Source: Histomonas meleagridis
Lineage: Eukaryota > Parabasalia > Tritrichomonadida > Dientamoebidae
Length of the DNA stretch: 64,000 nt
Direction of reading: 5' to 3'
Assembly: GCA_020186115.1 (NCBI GenBank)
Contig: WSYJ01000064.1
Span: 1-64,000 of the forward strand
Notes under the pieces: model-generated
The model's database searches: none
Seen by the model: only the letters and a program-made list of their open reading frames with translations
What the model was told of the DNA's origin: nothing
Made by a program: the position numbers and the translations under genes
Shown: in pieces, positions 51,129 to 61,214 of the stretch
Position numbering within the stretch: position 1 is the stretch's first letter
Layout: the number at the start of each line of letters is the position of its first letter

Positions 51129-51204
51129 ATAAACTGTTTGTTAATAAAATATTGTACATGTTCGAAAAAGGATTTTCAAGTGACAAAATTAATGGAGGAC
51201 ATAC

Positions 51205-51600
51205 ATTTCCACTTAACTCAATTCAGCAAAGGAAAACATTTCCACTTAACTCAATTCAGCAAAGGATAACATTTCCACTTAACTCAATTCAGCAAAGGAT
51301 AACATTTCCACTTAACTCAATTCATCAAAGGAAAACATTTCCACTTAACTCAATTCAGCAAAGGAAAACATTTCCACTTAACTCAATTCAGCAAAGGATA
51401 ACATTTCCACTTAACTCAATTCAGCAAAGGAAAACATTTCCACTTAACTCAATTCAGCAAAGGAAACATTTCCACTTAACTCAATTCAGCAAAGGATAAC
51501 ATTTCCACTTAACTCAATTCAGCAAAGGAAAACATTTCCACTTAACTCAATTCAGCAAAGGAAAACATTTCCACTTAACTCAATTCAGCAAAGGAAAACA
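51205..51600 (+). repeat. 33-bp minisatellite, about 12 copies
   Basis: The unit AACATTTCCACTTAACTCAA plus 13 bases (ending TTCAGCAAAGGAA) repeats with very few changes (AAGGAAAA versus AAGGATAA variants; one copy one base short near 51463; one copy with CATCA for CAGCA). It begins 77 bases after the PDEase stop codon. As 33 is a multiple of three, it stays open in one frame, giving an 11-residue repeat, but no start or gene context supports translation. Near-identity of units points to recent expansion. Confidence 0.9.
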
Positions 51601-51789
51601 TTTTGAACACATCGCTTTTGATTTGTGAATATTTGCGTGTTGAAGGTCAAGCGTTGCGAAAGGTATTTTTGCTTGTTTCCATATCTTGTAAAAAAGTTTG
51701 TAAAAATGTGAGTACTATTTTACTTCAGCGATTTTGGAATTTGATTATTTTGAAGGAAACATTTAACATGATAAAAATTTCCATTTCTT

Positions 51790-52520
51790 GATGATTCATT
51801 TATATGATCAGTATTGACATTATTCCTTTTTCTTCAAAATATTTTAGAATATCAAAATTATCTTTTTTAATACGAAAACTTACCAAATCATTTGTTTCAT
51901 TATCAGATATATCTGTTTTAGTATTAACTGTGTTTTTTCTAATTTATTTTCATAAATATATTTAAAGATATCATTTTGATGAAATTCAATTGCTGTTTCA
52001 TATATATCTTCAAATGGTGAATGATTTTGTTTACACAAATGAATAATTTCTTCATTTCCACCTGCAACTGCATATTTTCCTGTATTTATTATATTAACGG
52101 ATGAAAAGCGCCAACATTCAAATCACATGCCTAATGATGGCACCATTCTCCGGAGAATAAACCAACAAACTGTAGGTTTATTAATCTCAATTTGTTCCTT
52201 TAAATACTCATCAGTCAGAGTATTTGCAAATATTTCTTAAATCATATTTATGTCTTCTTTCTTTAATAGCGGGATATGTGCAAAATGATTGGTTAATGAA
52301 TGACTTATTGATTGAACAATCAAAACATGTGCAAGATTATTTAATCTCTCTATTAAGTCATCTGTGAATATTGGTGATTTGTTAAATAGTGAGAAAAATA
52401 TTTTCTACACATGATGTATTTATACATTTTTCAGATACCCCTTGAAGAGCCGAATCTAATGGAAGCCAATGCTCTCAAAGCTTAATCAAATTTGATAATA
52501 GATCTCTTCCATTTGATTTT
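51790..52520 (-). pseudogene. DUF3447/ankyrin protein fragments
   Basis: Minus-strand NIINTGKYAVAGGNEEIIHL and YETAIEFHQNDIFKYIYENK (52110-51950) match the ankyrin region of the 24.5 kb gene almost residue for residue. Upstream segments (LDSALQGVSEKCIN, near 52450) look ankyrin-like but are interrupted by stops and shifts. Part of one long minus-strand gene that begins near 54730 and is now scrambled by deletions and satellite growth. Confidence 0.65.
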
Positions 52521-52889
52521 TTTCTTTACATTTATTCTCAAGCAAATTTATGAAAACATCACAATAATTCATATTTAATCTCATTTTGAAAAATATTTGC
52601 AAATATGATCTCCATATCATGAAGAGTATCAAGGTTTCATTGGATGTGAACTAAACAAAATCCAATGATAGATTCTGGACATATAACTTTTAGAGAATTG
52701 AATTGTGCTATGCATCATATTAATTGTCGATCGCGTATTTTTTTAATTGTAGTGGTACCATTAAGTTCCTATGAGCTCAATAAAATCGATTAAAAATATA
52801 TGTTGTATTTCAATTTCTAATTTCCAATTGGAAATAAAGATTTAATGTTCATATAAGGATACAATTAGAATTTTTGTTCCGATGTAATT

Positions 52890-54510
52890 TTATTATTTCT
52901 ATATTATTATTTCTAACTGCTATATGAAGTGCTGTTTCAAATTATTAAAACATATTTTAAATTATTAAGATGAATATTTTTTGTATTAACATCAATTCCT
53001 TTATCTAAAAGTAATTTTACGATTTCTATATTATTATTTCTAACTGCTATATGAAGTGCTGTTTCAAATTATTAAAACATATTTTAAATTATTAAAATGA
53101 ATATTTGTTGCATTAACATCAATTCCTTCTTTATCTAAAAGTAATTTTACTATTTCTATATTATTATTTCTAACTGCTACATGAAGTGCTGTTTCAAGTT
53201 GTTAAAACATATTTCAAATTATTAAAACATATTTCAAATTATTAAAACATATATAAAATTATTAAAACATATTTCAAATTATTAAAACATATTTCAAATT
53301 ATTAAAACATATTTCAAATTATTAAAACATATTATAAATTATTAAAACATATTTCAAATTATTAAAACATATTTCAAATTATTAAAACATATTCTAAATT
53401 ATTAAAACATATTTCAAATTATTAAAACATATTTCAAATTATTAAAACATATTATAAATTATTAAAACATATTTCAAATTATTAAAACATATTATAAATT
53501 ATCAAAACATATTCCAAATTATTAAAACATATTATAAATTATTAAAACATATTACAAATTATTTAAATAAATATCTTTTTCATTAACATCAATTCCTTTA
53601 TCTAAAAGTAATTTTACGATTTCTATATTATTATTTCTAACTGCTATATGAAGTGCTGTTTCAAATTATTAAAACATATTACAAATTATTAAAACATAAT
53701 CTAAATTATTAAAACATATTCCAAATTATTAAAACATATTCCAAATTATTAAAACATATTACAAATTATTAAAACATATTACAAATTATTAAAACATATT
53801 TCAAATTATTAAAACATATATAAAATTATTCAAATGAATATTTTTTGCATTAACATCAATTCCTTCTTTATCTAAAAGTAATTTTACGATTTCTATACTA
53901 TTATTTCTAACTGCTATATGAAGTGCTGTTTCAAATTATTAAAACATATTTCAAATTATTAAAACATATTTCAAATTATTAAAACATATATAAAATTATT
54001 AAAACATAATCTAAATTATTAAAACATATTCCAAATTATTAAAACATATATAAAATTATTAAAACATATTACAAATTATTAAAACATATTTCAAATTATT
54101 AAAACATATTTCAAATTATTAAAACATATATAAAATTATTCAAATGAATATTTTTTGCATTAACATCAATTCCTTCTTTATCTAAAAGTAATTTTACGAT
54201 TTCTATACTATTATTTCTAACTGCTATATGAAGTGCTGTTTCAAATTATTAAAACATATTTCAAATTATTAAAACATAATATAAATTATTAAAACATATT
54301 TCAAATTATTAAAACATATTTTAAATTATTAAAACATATTATAAATTATAAAAACATATTACAAATTAATAAAACATATTCTAAATTATTCAAATGAATA
54401 GTTATTGCATTAACATCAATTCCTTCTTTATCTAAAAGTAATTTTACTATTTCTATATTGTTATTTCTAACTGCTATATGAAGTGCTGTTTTAAATTATC
54501 AAAAAATATT
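52890..54510 (-). repeat. ankyrin units separated by a 20-bp satellite
   Basis: On the minus strand, six or seven well-kept ankyrin modules (TALHIAVRNNNIEIVKLLLD, then KEGIDVNA) lie at about 54500-54400, 54240-54150, 53940-53850, 53660-53580, 53200-53115, 53060-52985 and, partially, near 52930-52880. Between them are arrays of a 20-base unit (AAATTATTAAAACATATTTC on the plus strand) numbering from a few copies to about 18 (53200-53560). The ankyrin modules are conserved while the spacers vary in length, so the satellite grew inside the spacers. The gene cannot be translated as it stands. Confidence 0.8.
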
Positions 54511-54519
54511 TTAAATTAT

Positions 54520-54730
54520 TCAAATGAATATTTTTTGCATATGTAATCCTAACAATAATTATATTAAAAGATAATGGATAAATATCATCAAAATTTCTTA
54601 TAATTGATTTTGAAGATTGAATGATATTTTCTTTGTTTAAATTGAATATTAAATTCTTAAAATATTGTAATGTTTCCCATTCGTTCCCATGAATTTGGCT
54701 TTTTGCTTGAAATTCCATATGAAATGACAC
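54520..54730 (-). pseudogene. DUF3447 N-terminal fragment
   Basis: Minus-strand ATG frame (54730, with a second ATG at 54718) reading EWETLQYFKNLIFNLNKENI and IIRNFDDIYPLSFNIIIVRI, matching the first helices of the DUF3447 domain (compare QKFESNYPYTFNHVICELIY in the 24.5 kb gene). It passes directly into the ankyrin/satellite array; the middle of the domain is deleted. Confidence 0.6.
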
Positions 54731-55079
54731 TTTTGTGTCAATTCATCATGTCATTATAATTGAATGCAATGTATAATTTACATAATCGTTTTCATCTCAA
54801 ATTCTGTCTTGGAAAGAAACCGTCGAATACAAACCGAAGCGTTCATTTCAATGAAATTACTTAACAACTTTAATACTAAAACTCAAAATCCTGCAATATT
54901 TTTTCTACGATAATTTTAGGTTAAGGATAACATTGGTAGGAGATTATAAAAATACCCTTGTTTCGAAATTTTGACTGTACAATCTTTCGAAATTTGATCT
55001 GATTTCGACCATACTTTTTCTTGAATTTTGGATTATTTCCTAATTAAATTATATACAAATTATCAAATCTCTTTATATG

Positions 55080-55450
55080 AAAAGAATACTTATTTTGCAA
55101 TTTCAACAATTGAAGCTGTGTAATGTTCAGCAACACATTCATATTGACCAAAGAATGAATTATGATTAGAATCATAGCAATTATCACCATCAAAGGCAAA
55201 TCCAAGAACATATATTTTATGATTTTTTAATTTATTACCTAAAGTTTTTTTGAGTGTTTCACATTGAATATTTGTTGCTTTCCCATTAGGTGAAAAAGAA
55301 AAATGATTTATTGAGCACTAATAATCTGGATTTATAGGTTGGATGTGATAAACAAAGGCATAATTTTTTATTTGATTCCAATTTATCATTGAAGGATTTA
55401 TTCATTGTTGTGCATTTTCGCAGAAAAATTGATAGAGATTTTCAATATCC
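55080..55450 (-). pseudogene. unidentified conserved-looking fragment
   Basis: Minus-strand frame, interrupted upstream by stops, that ends cleanly at a TAA near 55093. It includes FSPNGKATNIQCETLKKTLG, KNHKIYVLGFAFDGDNCYDS and NSFFGQYECVAEHYTASIVE. The G-F-x-F-D-G-D pattern recalls an RNase H-like transposase core (first catalytic Asp after a β-strand), but I cannot name a family. It could be a piece of the Maverick-type element to its right or a separate relic. Confidence 0.4.
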
Positions 55451-55499
55451 TGTTAAACTTCTTTTTTATAACCAATAATTTCATTATTTTTTGTTATCG

Positions 55500-55900
55500 T
55501 AAATAATATAGTTACTAGATGTAACGTTAATAGAAGTTACATTAAAAAAATAATCTTTTAATAGACCTCGTAGAGGTTGTTATATAAACAATAAACTATT
55601 AAATGATTTATCATTAATAGTGTAACTTGTAACGTAACGTAACGTTAAATATAACAACTATAAAGAAGAAAGTATAATGAAGTTGTAACCATAACGAGTT
55701 ACGTTACTAAGTTACATCATTAAAAAATAATCATAATAAAGAAGTAATCATAATAAAGAAGAAAGTATAATAAAGAAGTAATATAATAAAGAAGTAATCA
55801 TAATGAAGAAGTAATATAATAATAAAGTAATCATAATAAAGAAGAAATATAATAAAGTAAGCATAATAAAAAAAAATATAATAAAGTGATTCATAAACAA
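55500..55900. repeat. GTAAC-rich segment and AATAAAGAAGTAAT repeats
   Basis: 55500-55720 has many GTTAC/GTAAC words in both orientations (for example GTAACGTAACGTAACGTTA near 55630). 55725-55900 is made of imperfect repeats of AATAAAGAAGTAATATAATA. No gene. It directly abuts the 3' end of the integrase relic. Confidence 0.7.
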
Positions 55901-55920
55901 TTAATTCATAAACAACTCAT

Positions 55921-56940
55921 TCACTCATTATTATTCACCCCAAAGTATTCTTTTTCAAGATTAGACATTTCACCGAGTCTATTTGATTGTAAATAACTGA
56001 CAGGAATATAATCAGTGTATGGTTTTCCTGAAGGTACTTCAAAAGAAACTTTATAACGATTTTTATTTTCATCAGAGTTTAATATTTTAGTAATAACTCC
56101 ATTCCACTTACCAGGTATTGTTGAAGCCCATTTAATATCATCTGGTAATGATGCTTCTACGAAAATTGACTGAAAACGAGGTTTTATTATTACATTATCA
56201 TCTCTAGCAATTGATGTTGACATGTGTCCTTTACGATAATCTATTTTTAATGCTGATCTACTAATACGATATCTTATTTTATTGAATATATCATCTTGTG
56301 GTAATATATATCTTACAAAAGATATTGTTCTTCTTTATTTTTTAATGATTTGAATATGTATTCTTCTTTTAATTTAGAATTATTGAACATTTTCTTTGGA
56401 GTCATTCTTATATAAGTATGATAACTATTATTATATATATTAATGAATTTCTTCATTCGTTTAGGTGTTATATAAGTATACTTTGATCAAATGATTCATG
56501 TTTACTTTTTTCACTAGTAGTATTCATATCACGAAGAGTTCTCATAAATCTATCTATGATACCTAAACTACTGTGATTTTTATCAGTAATGATATGCACG
56601 TAAACACTATTATCATCTAATAATTTCATATTATTCTTTTCTATGAAACCAGGTTCTTCATCAGAAGTTAATTTAATAGAATGATATTTATTAATAAATC
56701 GTCTTAATGAAACATTAATTTCTTTAGCAGTTTTATTTTTTATAGGATATACAACAACGTATCTATTATTAGTACCAATGAATATATGCCAGTATCGAGG
56801 ATCTTTTCATTTGGTATTATCATACAAATCATGAAACCAAGTATTAGGACTGTTAGAAAATATCTTTATATATTAATATTATATATTATAAATTATTAAT
56901 ACTGTTTACTGTTATATTACCATTATTATTAAAACTAATA
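55921..56940 (-). pseudogene. Maverick (Polinton)-type integrase relic
   Basis: Minus-strand segments spell a retroviral-type integrase core: WFHDLYDN (first catalytic Asp), NRYVVVYPIKNKTAKEINVS, IKLTSDEEPGFIEKN (second Asp), HSSLGIIDRFMRTLRDM (third position, where Glu is expected and Asp is read), YNNSYHTYIRMTPKKMF (the usual core end), and then a separate 100-codon frame (56223-55921) giving the SH3/chromo-like C-terminus (IPGKWNGVITKILNSDENKN, YIPVSYLQ). Stops near 56820, 56470 and 56290 break it. Integrases of this type belong to the Maverick elements abundant in trichomonads. No polymerase or capsid gene is near, so only a fragment remains. Confidence 0.7.
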
Positions 56941-57257
56941 GTATTACCACCTTTTGCTTTAAAAACTTGAAATATTAGTATTAGCTCTAATTCTCCAAGT
57001 ATTATATTTATTATAAGTAGGTAATGGAATAAAATACGTGCTTGTCTTTTCGCAAAAAGAGTTGCACATAAAAAGAAATTCTGCAGTCCAAATCCTTAGC
57101 CAAACCTGATGATAATTAATCTGAAACTTTATAGTTAGTCGAGTCCCATTCAAAAACTATTGCACAATTTTTTATTTATAATCAAATAAATGAGAAAAAA
57201 GCACCCATTAAAAATTTAATTTTTTCGATAAAGAATGTATATTATAAAAAACCATAT

Positions 57258-58295
57258 ATGTGGAAAGAAAGCAAATTGATCATAGATTATTTTACACAAT
57301 CAAAATTTATGATTTATTAACTTCTTTCATTATTTCTTAATTATTAATTCGAAAAATTAAAGTTTAATTTTTTTCAAGAAGTACATTTGTGCAAAAATAA
57401 ACATTTTTAATTAATATAATTTTATATTATATATATATATATATATTATGTGTTAATATAATAGCTAGAAATAAAACCCACCGCCACTTCATATAATTTT
57501 TTACAAAGATTTTAAAAAAAGTGAAAAAAAATGCAAAAAATTGAATGAAAAAATTATGCTTTCAAATTTATGAATTACCATTTATAAAATATAATCTACA
57601 TCAAAAATAATCGAGATTGGTCACAAAATATATATATATATGGAAAAAATCGATTCTGATCGAACATTTTTTTATCCATTTGAAAGCAGATTTTTATTAA
57701 TGTGATGATAAAAATCGAATAAAAATCAGAAAATTCAGCAGGATATGTTCATTTCCTCAGTTTGAGTTCCTCTTATATAAATTAATGCCATGATAAAGTT
57801 TCTAAAAACTATCGTTGATATATATTGGTGGTGACATATCAAATACCGACACAAATCACACTTTTTTTGGGTTATATATGCATAAATTAAGCAATATATT
57901 AACTGTGCAAAGGCTCAAAAAAAATCGAATGGAGAATTTTGACATCCCAATATGGGTAAATTAATTCTTCTTTATTCCATTAACGGTCGCTCAAGATTTA
58001 AAGTTTCATACTAAAATTCAAACACACTTTCTTAAATACATTTTGGATTTCTTTTCCTTTTCTAATGTTTTAGCCATTACCAATATCTTTCGTCTGGTCT
58101 GTGTTTTAAAAGTAGAAGAAGGGGAAGATGACATCAAAAAAAGTAGGCGACTATTGGTGACGATTATAATGTATTGAAAATTATGGGTAAAAATGGTAAA
58201 TAAACCGTTTTTGCCTTTGAGGTGTGTATAACTCAAAAATAGAATGAAAATAAAAAAAAATTATATAAACCAATATTAATTTTTTTTTAGTTCTA
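57258..58295 (-). repeat. repeat family R, copy 2 (inverted), with a 446-bp insertion
   Basis: Reverse complement of 45550-47119 without that copy's two insertions, but carrying its own at about 57558-58003 (446 bp; begins GCTTTCAAATTTATG and ends TCGCTCAAGATTTAAAG, weakly inverted ends). Includes an (AT)n run near 57427-57448. The region 56940-57257 to its left shows no gene; the interval 58296-58800 to the right is AT-rich with no gene apart from the phosphatase leader. Confidence 0.75.
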
Positions 58296-58800
58296 TATAT
58301 ATAAAAAAATAAGATATCGAAATTTGGTTAAGATAATTTTATTAAATATAATATATATACTTAATAATATTTCTTTGAATTTTGTTAAGTGGAAAATAAA
58401 AAAATTGATTTTCTAATTGGTAACGACCGTTTATTTGGTTGATAGCGTTTTAGTAGTTGTGTTATTCTTGACATTTTTCAAGTGCTTTTAGGTCATTTCA
58501 AAGAACTTAGGAATAATTTTAAAATGTGTATATATTATTTCATTAGGACTAATCAACTTGTCACGCTTTTATCAAAAGAATAATAAAAGATTTAAAAATT
58601 ATATAATATAGTTTTTGTTTGAAAGAATAATTAATTAAAATCCTATCGTCCAAATGTGGTTCAAGTGCTTTCAAAATTTCAGTGGGATTTCCTTTGGTTG
58701 TTTAGGACGATTAAATTCGATTCAATCATCGTTTTTTCGGTTTCAGAAGAAAAAAAATATTTTGAATGGAACCGTTATTCAATTTATTTGAAAATCCATA

Positions 58801-59730
58801 ATGCCAAACAAAGCACCAATTACAGTCGATGGTTGCATAGAAAAGCTATGGGGTATCGTCAAAAATCCAAAGCATCCTTTTGTACTGAAGAAAAAAGAAA
58901 TTTTATTCCTTATAAATAATTCAAAACCTATCATATCTTCTCAGCCAGTTTTCTTGGAACTTCTCCCACCACTTGTGGTATGTGGTGATGTCCATGGGCA
59001 ATTTTTTGATTTACTTAGAATATTTAAAAGATGTGGAGACCCAATGAAAACAAATTATCTTTTTCTTGGTGATTATGTTGATCGTGGAAGACAAAGCATT
59101 AACACAATATGCCTTCTTTTATGCTATAAGATTAAATACCCAGAAAACTTCTTTCTTCTCCGAGGAAATCATGAATCACCAAACATCAACAGAATATATG
59201 GATTTTATGATGAATGTAGAAACTATTACAATGGAAACTTATGGAAAGAGTTTAATGACCTTTTTGAGTGGTTTCCGATATCGGCCATGATTGATAATCG
59301 AATTCTTTGTCTTCACGGAGGCATTTCTCCAGACCTCAATGACATTTCTCAACTTCGTGAAATCATAAGACCAACAACAATTCCGGAAACAGGATTTTTA
59401 TGTGATTTATTATGGTCAGATCCAGAGAATATTGAAGCAGATTTTAGTGACAACGAAAGAGGGACAAGCTATGTATTTGGCGAAGCTCCATTATATAAGT
59501 TTTTACAAAAAAATGGGTTAGATTTATTAGTACGTGCACACCAAGCAATTAATGCGGGCTTTGACTTTCCTTATTTACCATCTCGTAACCTTGTTACCAT
59601 TTTTTCTGCTCCTAATTATTGTGGAATGTTTGGAAATCATGGAGCTGTTATGACTGTTAGCGAACAAATGATTTGTAAGGTCATTACATTTGAGCCAAAG
59701 CATGCCTCAATGATCACAGATGATCTTTAA
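58801..59730 (+). CDS. PP1-type serine/threonine protein phosphatase (309 aa)
   Basis: Complete PPP-family catalytic subunit: GDVHG (62-66), GDYVDRG (90-96), GNHE (122-125), HGG (172-174), WSDP, RAHQ (245-248) and SAPNYCG (269-275). These supply all the two-metal ligands and the phosphate-binding Arg residues, so an active enzyme is expected. PP1-like features are the length near 310, DLLRIFKRCGDP and the C-G-x-F after the metal-binding loop. It dephosphorylates Ser/Thr residues under control of regulatory subunits. The N-terminus is short, with the ATG at 58801 chosen because the family begins just before the first helix. A longer overlapping frame upstream (58656) is out of phase. Confidence 0.95.
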   Translation: MPNKAPITVDGCIEKLWGIVKNPKHPFVLKKKEILFLINNSKPIISSQPVFLELLPPLVVCGDVHGQFFDLLRIFKRCGDPMKTNYLFLGDYVDRGRQSINTICLLLCYKIKYPENFFLLRGNHESPNINRIYGFYDECRNYYNGNLWKEFNDLFEWFPISAMIDNRILCLHGGISPDLNDISQLREIIRPTTIPETGFLCDLLWSDPENIEADFSDNERGTSYVFGEAPLYKFLQKNGLDLLVRAHQAINAGFDFPYLPSRNLVTIFSAPNYCGMFGNHGAVMTVSEQMICKVITFEPKHASMITDDL

Positions 59731-59930
59731 TGCGAAAATTTAAATTTGGGACCAGTTGAAGAACGATCAAGCTCGATTGAATTGTTTTATCACCAATATT
59801 TTTGTGGGAAACGTTCGTTGTAAACATAATCAAATTTGATTGAAAATTTGAACGTACGTAAAGTTAAATCGTTTGACAGCCTCTCAAATTTGAGCGTAAT
59901 CAAACTTTTGAAAGATATCGTCCAAATTTT

Positions 59931-61211
59931 ATGCTTGCCAAGGAAGAAATGATCAGATTTCTGCACAAGGAGGTTTCTCCTGCACTTGGCTGTACAGAAC
60001 CTGTGTGCGTTGCAATTGCAGCAGCTGATGCCGCTAAAGCAATTGGCGCAAAAGTTGAAAGAATAGATGTTATTGTTAGCCCAGGAATTTTTAAAAATGG
60101 TATGTCAGTGGCAATTCCAGGCTTTGACAAAGTCGGCCTTGCGTATGCTGCTGCACTTGGCGCTTATATTAAGCAGCCTGAGAAAAAACTTCAAATATTT
60201 GAAGCAATTACACCAGAAATATCAAACAAAGCCAAGGAACTTGTTGAGTCTGGCCTCGTTAATGTTCAAATTGACAAAGAAAAAAAGAAAATTTTTGTCT
60301 CATGTTGTATTTCCACAGAATATGGAACAGGTATCTCAAAAATAGTTAACAGTCACACTAACATTGTTCTTACACAATCCAATGGGAAAACCATTTACGA
60401 AAAACCACTTTCTGAAGAACAATCAGATGATACAATTATCAATAAACTTAGCGCTATGAAGATCAGCGAGATCCGCGCTCTTGCCTCCTCTGCCACAGAA
60501 CAAGAACTGTCGTTTCTTCTTGATGGTGTCAAAATGAATGATGAAGTTGCAAATTTTGGACTTAACAATGAAATTGGCGTAGGCATTGCCTCTTCGATTC
60601 AGAACGACATTGGCACTGCTCTAAGTGGAGAAGGTCTTATGAGTATTATAATGCTCAAAGTTGCATCATCAATTGAAAGTCGTTTAGATGGATGCCAACA
60701 TTCCGTTATGAGCAGTGCTGGAGCTGGTAGCAAAGGGCTTGCCCTTATTATTCCACTGAGTGAAACAGCTCGCTACTTAGGTACATCGAATGAGAAATTT
60801 CTTCAAGCCCTCGCATTCGGTCATCTCCTTAATAGCTATATTAACATTAAAATTGGGAAATTGTCGCCGTTGTGCACATGTTCTTGCGCAGCCTCGACTG
60901 CGTCTTCGGCTGCAATGACATTATTATTTGGAGGTAACGACGAACAGATTGGACACGCTATAAGGAATATGACAGGCTCTGTCACTGGAATGATTTGTGA
61001 TGGAGGAAAAGTTGGATGCGCGTTGAAATTAGCAATGGCATCTGTATCAGCCTTCTTATGTGCACGTATGGCAATTCAAGGGGCAGCACTTCGGGAAAGT
61101 GACGGAATATGCGCCAAAACCCCTGAAGAATGTATTGAAAATATGAGTCGAATTGGTGTGGGAATGGAAAACACCGACTTGGAAATTCTGAACGTTATGT
61201 CTGAAAAGTGA
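59931..61211 (+). CDS. L-cysteine desulfidase, CyuA/UPF0597 family (426 aa)
   Basis: Full-length member of the serine-dehydratase-alpha-like family that breaks L-cysteine into pyruvate, ammonia and sulfide using an oxygen-sensitive [4Fe-4S] cluster and no PLP. Signatures: the N-terminal LHKEVSPALGCTEPVCVAIA with Cys21, IVSPGIFKNGMSVAIPG, NFGLNNEIGVGIA, SSAGAGSKGLALIIPL, and the cluster-binding end CTCSCAAS (Cys315/317/319) with MICDGGKVGCALKLAMAS (Cys356, Cys363). The frame is intact and, unlike its neighbours, rich in GC codons (Ala, Gly), with no intron. The family is mainly from anaerobic bacteria and archaea, so lateral transfer is likely. It would suit a fermentative, sulfide-tolerant cell that uses cysteine as main thiol. 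Confidence 0.93.
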   Translation: MLAKEEMIRFLHKEVSPALGCTEPVCVAIAAADAAKAIGAKVERIDVIVSPGIFKNGMSVAIPGFDKVGLAYAAALGAYIKQPEKKLQIFEAITPEISNKAKELVESGLVNVQIDKEKKKIFVSCCISTEYGTGISKIVNSHTNIVLTQSNGKTIYEKPLSEEQSDDTIINKLSAMKISEIRALASSATEQELSFLLDGVKMNDEVANFGLNNEIGVGIASSIQNDIGTALSGEGLMSIIMLKVASSIESRLDGCQHSVMSSAGAGSKGLALIIPLSETARYLGTSNEKFLQALAFGHLLNSYINIKIGKLSPLCTCSCAASTASSAAMTLLFGGNDEQIGHAIRNMTGSVTGMICDGGKVGCALKLAMASVSAFLCARMAIQGAALRESDGICAKTPEECIENMSRIGVGMENTDLEILNVMSEK

Positions 61212-61214
61212 CAC

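Noticed and set aside
51089-51499. 136-codon frame ending in an 11-residue repeat
   Set aside because: It starts inside the PDEase gene in another frame and then runs through the 33-bp minisatellite; no evidence of translation.
58018-58236. 72-codon frame in repeat R copy 2
   Set aside because: Present in decayed form in copy 1 (near 45950-46060), unrecognisable and without context; treated as part of the repeat.
45550-58295. R repeats as ends of one 12.7 kb Maverick
   Set aside because: The interval holds a cellular PDEase gene and unrelated relics; the integrase fragment lies close to only one side; no target duplication outside the ends was found.
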